64,000 nucleotides of DNA from NCBI GenBank assembly GCA_003255065.1, contig QAOA01004065.1, forward strand, positions 29,935-93,934, given 5' to 3'. The translations under genes were made by a program, and so were the position numbers. This stretch comes from Cercis canadensis. Lineage: Eukaryota; Streptophyta; Magnoliopsida; Fabales; Fabaceae. Shown here one piece after another: positions 36,128 through 48,039 of this stretch. Every line of letters begins with the position of its first letter. Positions within the stretch are counted from its first letter, which is position 1. The notes under the pieces are model-generated. The model worked only from the letters and a program-made list of their open reading frames with translations, did not search any database and was not told where the DNA came from.

Positions 36128-36479
36128 GAACTGTGTCAACTGTGTGGGCCACTTGCTGTCTTCCATTATTTTTTGCTTTTTTAGATAAGGCCAACCAAGC
36201 TATTGTGCCTTTTAAGGTGTTTAGTTGGCAATTTGTGAGACAATTATATTTTTGGTGTAATGGTCCCAGAAGATGTATAAATATTTAGGCACTTTTTAAA
36301 TGGGAAGTTTGTGGCCCATCTGTGAACCATTGTGAGGTACTTGTAATTGAAGTTAACATTATGTTTATTTTCAGATGAATCAATACTGAACCATGTTGTC
36401 AATACATGCGTACTTTCAGATGCTTATTGTCTTCATTTCATCTTGTATTCCTCCCTAACTATTCCTTGCATTTTGATTG

Positions 36480-37100
36480 TTACCAACTTGTTTTACTGCA
36501 CAGGTTCTGGAATCCCATTTAATTCTAGTTTGTTGCCAGAACTTGTTGAACTATGTTTCAAATCTGGTTTGCTGCCATAGGTCTTAAATGGAAAATTGGT
36601 TTTACTGCATATTTTTTGGTTTACTCTTCAATTCTGGTTTCATTTTGCAATTCTGGGCAATCTGGTTTCATATTGTTCAGTTCTGGTTAAATCATATTGG
36701 GCAATCTGGTTTGCTGCCATAGGTCTTAAATAGTGATTGATTTCTAGTTTGCATGTTCAATTCTGGTTTGCCTGTTGGATTATGGTTTAAGTGCACATTT
36801 TCTGGTTTACTCTTCAATTCTGGTGCACATTTTGTAAATCTAGTTTCATTTTGCAATTCTAGGATGCTATTACAATCAGGTTTCATATTGCTCAGTTCCG
36901 GTTTAATCATACAATAATCTGGTTTGCTACCATAGGTCTTAAATGGTGATTGATTTCTGGTTTGCATGTTCAATTCTGGTTTGCCTGTTGGATTATGGTT
37001 TTATTGCACATTTTCTGGTATACTCTTCAATTCTGATGCACATGATGTGCATCTGGTTTCATATTGCACATGATACTCTTCAATCTGGTTTCACTTTGAA
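36480..37100. repeat. Degenerate internal tandem repeats of MULE B
   Basis: Same CTGGTTTGCTGCCATAGG-based array as in copy A, with one unit shortened (around 36628-36650). Confidence 0.8.
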
Positions 37101-37396
37101 ATTATGATTTCTTATCATGTTCTGCCTCACTTGCTATGTCACCTGCTTCTGACTTAGGAATGGTGTCTTCTGAATTTAAATTCCTTATATCATAGACCAG
37201 CCACTGATCAGGAGCAAATAAATAACACATTACAGGAGCAAATACATAACATATTTCGTGGCCACCAAATTGCACCAGCAAATTCATTTTCAGATCAATT
37301 TATTTTCATAGCCTGGGTACATAATAATGTCATGAAATAAAGACATTTCAAATAAAACTCATATTACAACAGCAAATGTGAAACACACCACCTATG

Positions 37397-37744
37397 TTAC
37401 ATCAACCTTTTTATCATTAATCCAAAGCCTATAATCCATGTCATTACAAGCATCAATCGCAACTTCTTTACATTGCGTTTTTGCAGTTTCAGCTCCTCTG
37501 TAAGTTCCCTGTTCTTCTTCACTAAAGAATTCATAACCTTTTCCTCTCTCTTACTCAAAGGAGGATCATACCAGCAGAAGTAATTACAATAATTATCTGA
37601 CCCATATCTACTACACCCAAAAAATCTCCTGCCTGGGTTCTTTTCAGTCCAAGAACTTCGCATGCGGCATGGAAGACCACAATGGCACCACTGGATGTCT
37701 TCACCACAAATTCCAGATGTCTCTCCAACACTGCCGGAAGACAT
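37397..37744 (-). CDS. GRF-type zinc-finger protein carried by MULE B
   Basis: Open 115-codon frame, nearly identical to that of copy A, with a few substitutions (for example R27 in place of M27, G42 for R42, D49 for G49). All zinc-ligand cysteines and the NPGRRF motif are unchanged. It starts about 80 bp inside the right TIR and converges on the transposase gene. Persistence of an open frame here while the transposase has four stops is notable, though at 115 codons chance survival is possible. Confidence 0.75.
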   Translation of the reverse strand: MSSGSVGETSGICGEDIQWCHCGLPCRMRSSWTEKNPGRRFFGCSRYGSDNYCNYFCWYDPPLSKREEKVMNSLVKKNRELTEELKLQKRNVKKLRLMLVMTWIIGFGLMIKRLM

Positions 37745-37821
37745 TAATCACTTCGACCCAGAGTTCCAAATCTTCAGCAGATTTAAAACCCACAAGGTTC
37801 GGGGTTTAATTCCTTCTTCTA

Positions 37822-38156
37822 TCTCTCGAAAAATGTCTCCTCCAAGTCTCTCTCTAGGGATTTCTCTGAAAATCCCCAAATCAGAAGGCAAATCGGGGAG
37901 AGAGAATGATTTCGGTGTTTAATTGACCACGTGCCTCTCACGTGTGTGATTAATCTGAGTTTTAACGGGGATTAGCCATTTAAGCATTTCACGTGCCAAG
38001 CACGTGACACTTTCCGTCTATTTATGGACGCCCGTTTGGGGCTTGGGAGTAAAACGCACATTTTCGTAGTTTAATGAGGTCTTTCTTACGTTTTTGAAGG
38101 ATTGGGGGTAAAGTGCAATTGGAGCATAGTTGAAGGGAGTTTTTTAGACTTTTCCC
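37822..38156 (-). repeat. Right terminal inverted repeat of MULE B
   Basis: Inverted copy of 32156-32489, complete to the terminal GGGAAAAGTC (read inward), with all four CACGTG motifs. Confidence 0.9.
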
Positions 38157-38699
38157 TTTTTTTTTTTTAATGCAAATATGTTCATTTCTGCATAGTTTTG
38201 TATGGTAGAGCAAAGGTGATGCAACACTGCATAAAAAAAAAAAAAAAAAGGTGATGCAAATGAAATGCATGATGAGTTTAAGGGAAAACCTTTTTAAACA
38301 AGTCATGACACATGAAGATAGGGGCAGATGGACCTAGCCTAGGCCACCAGGTAGCAATACAAGTACTTTCAGGCCTGGTGGAGTGAATTCTAACAAATTT
38401 AGGCCTACTGCAAGGAATTTTTTCTGTGGCCGCATTACTATCAACTGGGAGTCAATTCCACTCACAACTTATCTGAAAACATATACGGTATATCAATCCA
38501 ACTTTTTTTCTTTTTGTTACAAAAAAAAAAGGAATCAATTAGACGAATTACAGACAAGACACACGTGTAATGTCTTACCAATTAATTTCCATAGTTTTGA
38601 ACCTAAGCCATTAAACAAACAAGTCCAAGTTTCCCACCGTTAAACCAAGCGACTATTAGCAATTTAACTCCATTTTAATGGAAAGAATAGTCATTATAT
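38157..38699. other. AT-rich stretch, no gene seen
   Basis: Poly-T and poly-A tracts flank short unique sequence. No coding region is supported. Confidence 0.5.
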
Positions 38700-39063
38700 T
38701 GTTGAATAGTTTATAAAATAGATAAAGTAACTAAGTCCCACATTAGACAAATATTATTTAGATCTAATTTTAATTCGAATCAAATCGGGTTTGACCCAGT
38801 TCAATGATCAGTTATTTTACAGATTGTTTAAATCAAATAGTTTTAATTACTTGATTAGTGTTTGTTTACAATTTATATATATTCATAACTGACTCTTGTA
38901 TTTATCTTTTTTCAAAGTCTATAAATAGGGCAGTTCCATATTACTTGTGGCATTTCAAATTCATAATTGCAATTGAGTTTCTTTTAGGCTTTGTTTATCT
39001 CAAAACAGTGTCTCTTGTACGCCTCAAAACTACCATTTGTCTCCCTAAACCTTGTTCCTAACA
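38700..39063 (+). repeat. Possible short Copia-type solo LTR
   Basis: The segment starts TGTTGAAT and ends TAACA. It contains the GTCCCACATTAG motif common near the start of Copia LTRs, and a good TATA stretch (CTATAAATAGGG at 38919-38930). No target duplication is visible, so the boundaries are tentative. Confidence 0.4.
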
Positions 39064-39608
39064 AGTAGTGTATGTAATATTTCCAATATAGATACAGTTT
39101 CTAGTCCTGCATATTCGGAAGAAGTCAAGAACCAGAGACAGAAATGTGAGGAAGATGAACTGGTTGACTGTAATGAGGCCAAATTTTTTTCATATTTCTT
39201 TCTCAGGTCTTCCGGTAAAATGTATAAAATAATTGAAATTATCATGCTTGCCCACTTAAATGTAGAAATTAAAATTGCAACGGAATCAAAACGTTTTTTT
39301 TTTTTGTTTTCCATCAAATTTCATTCACCAAAACAGAGAAGCAAGCAAGGAGAGAAACACAACATAACAAAACCAAAGGATTACACAACAACGAATTTGG
39401 GCATTACTCACGTGCCATTACCACTTAATTTGGGCATTTTTATGAATTTCATTAAACTATCGGGGCTAAAACTAAAAGTCCTTTATCCGGTTCTCAATTC
39501 AATTTCAGCAACAGCACAGATTAATTCAGCTTCGTTGCCAGTAACCACATTTCCCACATCACACAGTTATCACAAGCAACTGGTATGTGAGAATCGCCAT
39601 TTATTTAT

Positions 39609-40157
39609 GGCTTAATTGTAATTTTTGTCCCCTTATTTTAACAACTTGAACGTTTTTGATCCACTTTTTTAAAAATAACTATTGAGTCCCTCTATATTCA
39701 TAAAATGTACAAATTTAGTCTATTTGTCTTTAAGTTAAAATTCTTAGGTTTACTTCAAGGTGTAAGATTCTCTGATTCATAATCCTACCGTTCAGATTGA
39801 AGAGCTACGTCTTGTGAACCTTCTCACTAAATTTCAGTTTGATCTAACGGTGAGACTCAACCCAAAATACCAAAACCTTAAGTTTTTATCTAACTGAAAA
39901 TTTAGACTTATTCACTATTAGATCGAGCTGAAATTTAATGGAGAGGTTCACAAGACATAGCTCTTTAATCTGAATGGTGGGATTATGAATCAAAGAACTT
40001 TACGCCTTGAAATAAACTTAAGAATTTTGACTTAAAGACAAATGGACTAAAATTGTACATTTTATAAATATAGAGAGACTCAATAGTTTATTTTTAAAGA
40101 ATGGGACCAAAAAGTTCAATTTGTTAAAATAGAGGGACCAAAATTACAGTTAAGCCT
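39609..40157. mobile_element. Mutator-type foldback MITE with perfect 9-bp target duplication
   Basis: The element starts GGCTTAATTGTAA and ends TTACAGTTAAGCC, and the two halves pair over nearly their whole length (549 bp). It is flanked by TTTATTTAT on both sides (39600-39608 and 40158-40166). The 9-bp duplication places it with Mutator-derived MITEs. No coding capacity. Confidence 0.9.
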
Positions 40158-40166
40158 TTATTTATT

Positions 40167-41332
40167 TGTCACTTATCTCCTTTTTTTTTTTTTTTCTTCT
40201 GTTAAATACTTTTCTCTTTTTACCTACTAAGTTTGTATTTGTTATTCTTCGTCCTTCATCATTTATCTCTCCTGCTTTTGATCGTGATCCATTTTTCATT
40301 CTTTTTTTTTTTTTCCTCTTTCTTTGAAGCTTATTCATCTAATACTTTTCATTTATTTTTTATTTTAATCACTTACAAGAACTTGCAAAAACCCAAGTGC
40401 AATAGGCTAAGATTGGGCCACTTGGTTAAACAAATGCAAAATCATAGTCTGACCCAAATCTAATTACATATATCTTTTGCTCTGGCAAAATATATTGTGA
40501 GGGGATTGTAGTGACAATCATTATTTCTACCTAATAGTCTCAAGGTTTTACAAAAATTATTTTTACTAAAATGAAAAGGAAACAAATTTACAAAGCCATA
40601 ATATTATGAGTTCGTTATAGGCTAATTTCTTGTTCCAAAAATAATAGCATTTTGCTACTCACTCATGTCATAGTCATTTGTAATTTTTTACAATATGCAT
40701 GAAAAAGTGAGAGGTTTAAAAACGCAAATTTAAAATTTTTCTTTATTCTAAAAGATAAATTTAGGGACCTTTTTTTATTTAACAATTTTAGATGATATAA
40801 AATTAAATTGATAATTGTTCACTAGATTAGTTAGGCCTTCACCTATCCATTTGTTTAGGGGTATTCAACAAAGGTAAATTGCATGTTGATGTGCAATCTC
40901 ACACATAGTTCTTGAAACTTTTTGTCCGTGAATTGGGTCTTGTCTTCTACCGTTATGTAGTAAGGAATTCCAAACCTATAAGACACCAAGTTAGTATAGT
41001 GGAAATGTTATGCTTTGCAAGAATTATAGTGTTTAGGATTTAGGGTTTAGGGTTTACAAGGTATGCATGCAATTATGAAATTGATGTTGGACTCACCTTA
41101 GAAGGTAATTGTACTTTATTTTTAATCTCAATCTATGATGCTGCTAATAATGCAATTTCATTTTGTAGCAAGGAAATACCCATGCCAGCTTTGGGATTGA
41201 TTTTGTATCCCAGAGCAAAAATTGAGAATCGCATATATGGAGATTATATTTTACGCCAAGATAGTAGGATTTTTGGAGCCTGTAATGGTGTCAAGAATTT
41301 GAGCTTCTCAGGGCCACACAGCTACATGGAAG
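40167..41332. other. AT-rich stretch; weak exon-like open frame before the gap
   Basis: Poly-T tracts at 40180-40330. At 41169 a TTTTGTAG acceptor-like site precedes an open stretch (41170-41332) that runs into the assembly gap. I do not recognise the product, and with its downstream end missing it cannot be judged. Confidence 0.35.
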
Positions 41333-41477
41333 NNNNNNNNNNNNNNNNNNNNNNNNNNNNNNNNNNNNNNNNNNNNNNNNNNNNNNNNNNNNNNNNNNNN
41401 NNNNNNNNNNNNNNNNNNNNNNNNNNNNNNNNNNNNNNNNNNNNNNNNNNNNNNNNNNNNNNNNNNNNNNNNNNNNN
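41333..41477. other. Assembly gap (Ns)
   Basis: 145 unresolved bases. Confidence 1.
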
Positions 41478-42538
41478 ACAAAACAATTCAATATAATTTG
41501 TGAGACAATGTTTCAAATCAAGTGGAATAAGGCAGAACCAAAATGATCCAATTTCTTCTATTTCTTAAGCATAACCAAAACAGGACATTTAACAATTTGC
41601 ATCTTTAAAAAATCTTTGCTACTTTGTCAAAGGGCACACACAAAATGTCAATGCGTATAGTTAGGTTTTTTACATGAAATCCTCCATCTGAGGCTTTGAC
41701 TGCAATTTAAAGAAAACATAAAGGAATTTGAGCACCATTTTATTTACACCAAAGCCTTGAATATTCCAAAGTCCTGATACTCCACTGATTTTATTTATTG
41801 CACTGGTTAAAAAATCAAACGCAACTTTCTTTTCTTTTTTTCATGTGAATTTCTGATCATTTGTTGGTTCCATAATGATCTTCAAACTCTTTTAAGCTCT
41901 AAGGCTCTATATATATATATATATATATATGAGTGAAGGAGGTGGGTGTGAGACAATATGACATTAGCTGGAATCCCTACAAACAAAATTCATATCTTTG
42001 GACACTAAACAAAGAGCCATGATATTTAAGAACTAATCTATTAACGTAGTCTGTTTATTTTACTCTCAGAATCAGGAAATCTGAGAACAGAAGCTCAAAG
42101 GCAAAGAGAAGAGTAATCCATGCGTATAAAAGCTTCAAATCAAGTGGAATAAGACAACAAGAGGAATAAGGCCAGAAGCTCAACTACTAAAGCAAATAAA
42201 ACCAGAAAAACACTTCACTTGTGCGCCAAACCTCATCCAAGAAAATATAAAATGCATGCAAAACAGAGAGAGAAGCATAACTCACCAGTCCACAGAGCGA
42301 GACAATCGACGGTCCGACGGAGAATAGAGAGACCGAGAGATGAGAGGAGAGGCGATGGCTTCAGTCGATGGAAGTCCGAGAAGGCGAGAACGAGTTAGGG
42401 ATTTGACTATTTGAGAATGGGAGGGATTGAGGGTCGAAGAGAAGAGAACTTAGGTTTAGGGATTGTGATTTGTGACTTTGTGAGGAGATTTCTAAAGGGA
42501 GGGAGGGATAAGGAGGTGTCAAAAAGCAGGTAAAACGA
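41478..42538. other. Repeat-like stretch, no gene seen
   Basis: Contains a TA microsatellite (about 41910-41930), and a 40-bp stretch near 41539-41582 that recurs inverted near 62162-62205. The purine-rich part from 42240 to 42500 could be leader sequence of a minus-strand transcript, but no coding exon follows. Confidence 0.5.
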
Positions 42539-42717
42539 CGTCGTTTCATCAGACTCGGTTCGGTTCGGTTTTTTATCGGTTTTTCTTCAGTGGAACCGAG
42601 AACCGAACCGCATGTCTCGGTTTTTCAAAAATTCAAACCGAAAACCGGACCACCTCTCTCGGTTTTGGCTTGGTTCGGTCGGTTTTACCGGTTTTTCGGT
42701 TTTCCCTTACACCCCTA
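42539..42717. repeat. CGGTTT/AACCG-rich dispersed repeat
   Basis: Fifteen or so copies of GGTTCGGTTT / CGGTTTTT and their complements in 180 bp, ending ...ACACCCCTAG. The reversed end (CTAGGGGTGT) resembles plant hAT MITE termini. It begins next to the palindrome AAACGACGTCGTTT. It abuts MULE C and has removed or replaced its left TIR. Confidence 0.55.
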
Positions 42718-43215
42718 GCGCTTAGCAGGAAATTGCAATACGTTGGATTTGAGGTCATAGGTCGGGTTGATAGCTTAGTCTTTCTGAGCTAATTCTTTCT
42801 CTGTTGAAATCGCGGGCCCAAAAAATCGATACCAGGTAATCGAAAACAAAACTTAACTCTATAAATTCTGTTTGGTGTTGTTTTTGTTTGTAAATGAAAA
42901 CTGTTTCTCCCTTCTCACCCAAAATAAATGGAAGTGGTCATATGAATTTTGATTAAAATGTACTTGTTCCGTTGAAAAATGGTTGGGAAATTTTTGTTTT
43001 ATTTGCTGCAAGAGAGAAATATCGACAGACAGACAGCATAGAAAGAAATTTTGTGTTATTTTGCATATGGTTTAGGCATTTTACACATGGATATTGTTGT
43101 TTCACATTGAGGAACATGGTTTAGGCTTTGGGCTTTTTTGTCTTTGTTTTGTCATGTGGTCCTGGAGCTACTGTGATGTGATGTGGTCCTAACATGTGTT
43201 TGTTTTTATTACAGC

Positions 43216-46200
43216 ATGAATTATATTGGGTTTGAGTTGTATTATGGAGGGGCACTTAGGTATTTTCCCTCCGTGAGATATGAAGGTGGGGTTAAGGAAT
43301 CTATAGATGAATTTGATATTGATTATTTGTCTGTAACTCATTTGAGTAAGCATATAATTGAAGAATGGTATGGAAATGCTGAGTTTGTGTGGTATAAGTT
43401 CGATGATGAGTCTTTTGAGGATGGGATTAAGCCCTTTCTTACTGACAAGGATGTGAGGCAGATTTTGAATAGCATAGGTAAGAGAACTAATAGGGTGTTA
43501 CAATTATTTGTTGAGCACCATGTGGACACAGCTGAAGTGAGTGAGGAGCCATTGAGACTGACAGCTGAACCTCATGTGGACATGGCTGATGAAAGGGGTA
43601 ATGAAAATGCCAGTGCAGGAGACAATGCTGAAATACCAATGGCAGAAGGTGAGAGTGAAGGTGAGGGTGAGGGTGAGGGTGAGGGTGAGGAAGTTAATTT
43701 AGATGGCTGCGATTTTGAGGACAGTGATTATGCTGAGTATGTAGATTTATTTTGTGAAAATGAGGAAAATTTGAGTAGGTTTTGTGATAATATGGGACAT
43801 ACTGAGGCTTATAATGAAGCTGGCCCAAGTGCTGAGGCTGAGGCAGAGGCAGAGGCTGAGCCTGAGCCTGAGCCTGAGGGCGAGGGACAAGGCCCAAGTG
43901 CTGAGGCAGAGGCAGAGGGACAAGGCCCAAGTGCTGAGGCAGAGGCAGCGGCTGAGGGTCAAGGCCCAAGTGCTGAGGAAGTGAGAGGAGGCCCAAGGCC
44001 TACAATTGTGCTAGATCATGATGGTGAGGCCCAGAGTGACTATGATGAGTTTGATGTTTTGTGTAGCCCGGATGAGGAAGGCAGTGATCAGCCCAAGAGA
44101 AATAGATACCCAGAGTTTAACCACCACAATGACATGCAGAAAAAAATAAGGCTTCAAGTTGGTATGAAGTTTGCCAACTTTAGGGTTTTTAGGGATGCCT
44201 TGAAACAGTACTGCATCGAGAATGGCATTGACTTCCTATATAAGAAAAATGAGGCAGTCAGAATAACTGTTGAGTGCAAGAGGAAGTATGGCTGAAGGAT
44301 GCATGCCTCAAAGAACCAAGAAGGCAGTACTTTTCAAATCAAGTCATGGGGAAACCAAGAACATACTGACTGTGCTTGGGAAAACAACAATAGGAAGGCA
44401 AATTCTGCTTGGCTGGCCAGAAAATATCAAGATCATATTCGAGATAACAAGGGGAAATGGGAGAATGATGCTTTCATAAATCAAGTGGCACAAGATTACT
44501 CTACACAAGTGTCAAGGTGGCAAGTGTACAGAGCCAAGAAAGCTGCAAAACAGAAAATTGAAGGCACACATAAGGAGCAATATGCTCTATTATGGAGTTA
44601 CTGTGCAGCAGTATTGCTTTATAACCCTGGTTCTACACTGAAGGTGAAGGTAGAAAATAGGCATTTTCAGAGATTCTATATGTGTTTGGATGCTGCCAAA
44701 AGGGGGTTTAAATTCTGCAGGCCTCTTATACATCTAGATGGTTGCTTCCTGAAAGTAGGGATGGGTAGCATGTTACTAGCTGCTGTGGGAAGGGATGCGA
44801 ATGACAACATGTTTCCCATTGCATATGCAGCATGTGAGGCAGAAGTGAAGGAGACATGGGAGTGGTTTTTAGAGCTCTTGATAGCTGATATTGGACCTTC
44901 AAATGAACATGGTTGGATCTTCATGTCTGACCAACAAAAAGTAAGTTATGACCTATCCATATGTGTTTTGGTTTACTGTTTCCCATATTTAAACTTGTTT
45001 TATGTTCAGATTATAACTGTATATATGTTTCACTGTTTAACAATATAGGGCTTGAAAGAGGTTTTAGCTGAGATGGGGGTAGAGCACTGATTTTGTGTAA
45101 GGCATTTATATGCTAACTTTAAGGTGAACTATGAAGGACAGGCATTGAAAATCAGTCTATGGAATGCTGCTAAGGCAACAACAGTGGCTGAGTTCAAGTT
45201 TCATATGGGTGAGATTCACAAGCTCAATGACCAAGCTGCTAAATGGTTAGCAGATAAACACCCAAGAACATGGTCAAGGCATGCCTTTAGTTCAAGAGCA
45301 AGATCAGCAGCCTTGCAGAACAATCTGTCAGAGACCTTTAATGCTTATGTGCTGCCTGCAAGGGACAAGCCTATCATAACAATGATGGAGATGATTAGAA
45401 GAATGTTGATGAAGAGATTTGCAATAAAGCAAGCAGGGATGATGAGCTATACTGGAACAATTTGTCCAAGAATAGCAGCACAGTTGGAGAGATCGAAGTC
45501 AGAGGCCATGAATTGTATATGCCATATGAATGGAGCTGGGAAGTTTGAGGTGGACAGTTGGCAAGGTCAGAGGAGAGTTGTGGATTTGGTGGCCAGGACA
45601 TGTTCCTGTAGGCTTTGGGACATTACAGGGGTGCCATGTGCACATGCTATTAAGTGTATTTATGCCCAAAGAGAACAACCAGAGGTGTATGTTGATAAGT
45701 ACTTCACAAAAGAGACATTCCTAAAAACATATGGGGTTATGATTAACCCTGTACCTGGTGAAGATGAATGGCCAACTACTGAATATGAGCCTGTATTACC
45801 TCCATTAGGTAGAACCCTCATAGGCAGACCTCGGAAGAATAGGAAGAGAGCAGCTGATGAACCCCAAAATGCTAGTAAGATTAGCAGGGTTGGGGTGAGG
45901 ATGAAATGTGCCAACTGTGGCCAGTTTGACCATAACACTCGTACTTGCAAGGGACCTGTGAACCCTAATAGAAGGGTATATAAGAAGAAGGCTGGTGCTA
46001 ATAATCCTGTGAGTAACCAATTTCTGAACAATAATTGCATAACTTGTCTTGAATTTTTTAGTAATGTTTAATTCCATAATTTGGCTCCAGGTTGGAAGAA
46101 GAAAGAAGGTTGCGGCCCACAATGCCCAAAGTGCATCAAGTGCTGCCAATCCCTCATGTGAAGGAGAAGCACAAAGTCAAGCAAGTGCTGCTATGACACA

Positions 46201-46357
46201 CCAACATGATGCACAAGGTTCAAGAAGGCAGACAAGATCGACTGCTGAAAGAGCCTTTATGACACAACCACCCACAAGACAAGCATCAATGACAGATGAA
46301 ACTCACATGGGAAAGTCCACATCCAAGGGTAAAAGAAGAGCAGGACAAACACAGTAG
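43216..46357 (+). pseudogene. MULE C transposase (MuDR family), two in-frame stops
   Basis: Exons are 43216-44940, 45049-46008 and 46091-46357, about 983 codons, the longest of the three because of extra Gly/Glu and Glu/Pro repeats. PB1-like N-terminus (codons 1-105), MuDR domain from about codon 305, catalytic core with Asp in LDGCF (near 44739), Asp in SDQQKG (near 44929) and Glu in NNLSETFN (near 45333), SWIM finger near 45605-45653 and CCHC knuckle near 45906-45948 are all present. Only two stops interrupt it: TGA 44293 (shared with copy B, TGA 34066) and TGA 45087. A Cys-to-Tyr change lies just before the first stop. Introns keep canonical ends. Confidence 0.9.
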
Positions 46358-46739
46358 GAACTGTGTCAACTGTGTGGGCCACTTGCTGTCTTCCATTATT
46401 TTTTGCTTTTTTAGATAAGGCCAACCAGGCTATTGTGCCTTTTGAGGTGTTTAGTTGGCAATTTGTGAGACAATTATATTTTTGGTGTAATGGTCCCAGA
46501 AGATGTATAAATATTTAGGCACTTTTTAAATGGGAAGTTTGTGGCCCATCTGTGAACCATTGTGAGGTACTTGTAATTGAAGTTAACATTATGTTTATTT
46601 TCAGATGAATCAATACTGAACCATGTTGTCAATACATGCCTACTTTCAGATGCTTATTGTCTTCATTTCATCTTGTATTCCTCCCTAGCTATTCCTTGCA
46701 TTTTGACTGTTACCAACTTGTTTTACTGCACATGTTCTG

Positions 46740-47300
46740 GAATCCCATTTAATTCTGGTTTGTTGCCAGAACTTGTTGAACTATGTTTTAAATCTGGTTT
46801 GCTGCCATAGGTCTTAAATGGAAAATTGGTTTTACTGCATATTTTTTGGTTTACTCTTCAATTCTGGTGCACATTTTGTAAATCTGGTTTCATTTTGCAA
46901 TTCTGGGCAATCTGGTTTCATATTGTTCAGTTCTGGTTTAATCATACTGGGCAATCTGGTTTGCTGCCATAGGTCTTAAATAGTGATTGATTTCTAGTTT
47001 GCATGTTCAATTCTGGTTTGCCTGTTCGATTATGGTTTAAGTGCTCATTTTCTGGTTTACTGTTCAATTCTGGTGCACATTTTGTAAATCTAGTTTCATT
47101 TTGCAATTCTGGGATGCTATTACAATCAGGTTTCATATTGTTCAGTTCCAGTTTAATCATACAATAATCTGGTTTGTTGCCATAGGTCTTAAATGGTGAT
47201 TGATTTCTAGTTTGCATGTTCAATTCTGGTGCACATGATGTGCATCTGGTTTCATATTGCTTGTTTCATATTGCACATGATACTCTTCAATCTGGTTTCA
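46740..47300. repeat. Degenerate internal tandem repeats of MULE C
   Basis: Shorter version of the array in A and B; the last unit is partly deleted around 47228. Confidence 0.8.
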
Positions 47301-47602
47301 CTTTGAACTTATGATTTCTTATCATGTTCTGCCTCACTTGCTATGTCACCTGCTTCTGACTTAGGAATGATGTCTTCTGAATTTAAATTCCTTATATCAT
47401 AGACCAGCCACTGATCAGGAGCAAATAAATAACACATTACAGGAGCAAATACAAAACATATTTCGTGGCCACCAAATTGCACCAGCAAATTCATTTTCAG
47501 ATCAATTTATTTTCATAGCCTGGGTACATAATAATGTCATGAAATAAAGACATTTCAAATAAAACTCATATACAACAGCAAATGTGAAACACACCACCTA
47601 TG

Positions 47603-47752
47603 TTACATCAACCTTTTTATCATTAATCCAAAGCCTATAATCCATGTCATTACAAGCATCAATCGCAACTTCTTTACATTGCGTTTTTGCAGTTTCAACT
47701 CCTCTGTAAGTTCCCTGTTCTTCTTCACTAAAGAATTCATAACCTTTTCCTC
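47603..47752 (-). pseudogene. C-terminal remnant of the GRF zinc-finger gene in MULE C
   Basis: The stop codon and the coiled-coil and hydrophobic tail (about 50 codons) match copies A and B. The zinc-finger half and the start are gone, replaced at 47753 by the foldback element. Confidence 0.8.
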
Positions 47753-47850
47753 GGCTTTTTTACCAAAATAATACTTTTTTATAAAATAAATACGAAAATA
47801 GGTTACTTTTCAAAATATTTATCAAAATGGGTCTTTTTTTTATGTCTAAT

Positions 47851-48020
47851 ATTCAAATATGCGTTTTTCTAAGGAAAACGCGTATTTGAATATGCGTTTT
47901 CCTTAAGAAAGCTTGAATATGCGTTTTCCTAAGGAAAACGCATATTTGAATATGCGTTTTCCTTAGAAAAACGCGTATTTGAATATGCGTTTTTCTAAGG
48001 AAAACGCATATTTGAATATT
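47851..48020. repeat. Palindromic GCGTTTTCC repeat block, left arm
   Basis: About four to five units of a roughly 36-bp motif, each itself a palindrome centred on CCTAAGG or CCTTAAG and bounded by ATATTTGAATATGC. Confidence 0.9.
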
Positions 48021-48039
48021 AGGCACAAAACCCTTAATG

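Larger units (their letters stand above)
32156..38156 (+). mobile_element. Mutator-like element copy B (MULE), full length, two genes
   Basis: The two TIRs (32156-32489, 37822-38156) enclose the same two-gene content as copy A over 6.0 kb. The right terminus ...GACTTTTCCC is the best-preserved end in the window. Both flanks are runs of T (before 32156 and from 38157), consistent with a 9-10-bp T-rich target duplication, though such a run could match by chance. Confidence 0.9.
42718..47752 (+). mobile_element. Mutator-like element copy C (MULE), both ends truncated
   Basis: Homology to copy B starts at GCGCTTAGCAGG (42718; B position about 32527) and stops at 47752 within the GRF gene. Both TIRs are missing, so it cannot be mobilised as a unit. 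The transposase is the least damaged of the three. Confidence 0.9.

Noticed and set aside
39052..39615. 187-codon plus-strand frame
   Set aside because: Low-complexity, lacks domains, and crosses an LTR-like end and the MITE border.
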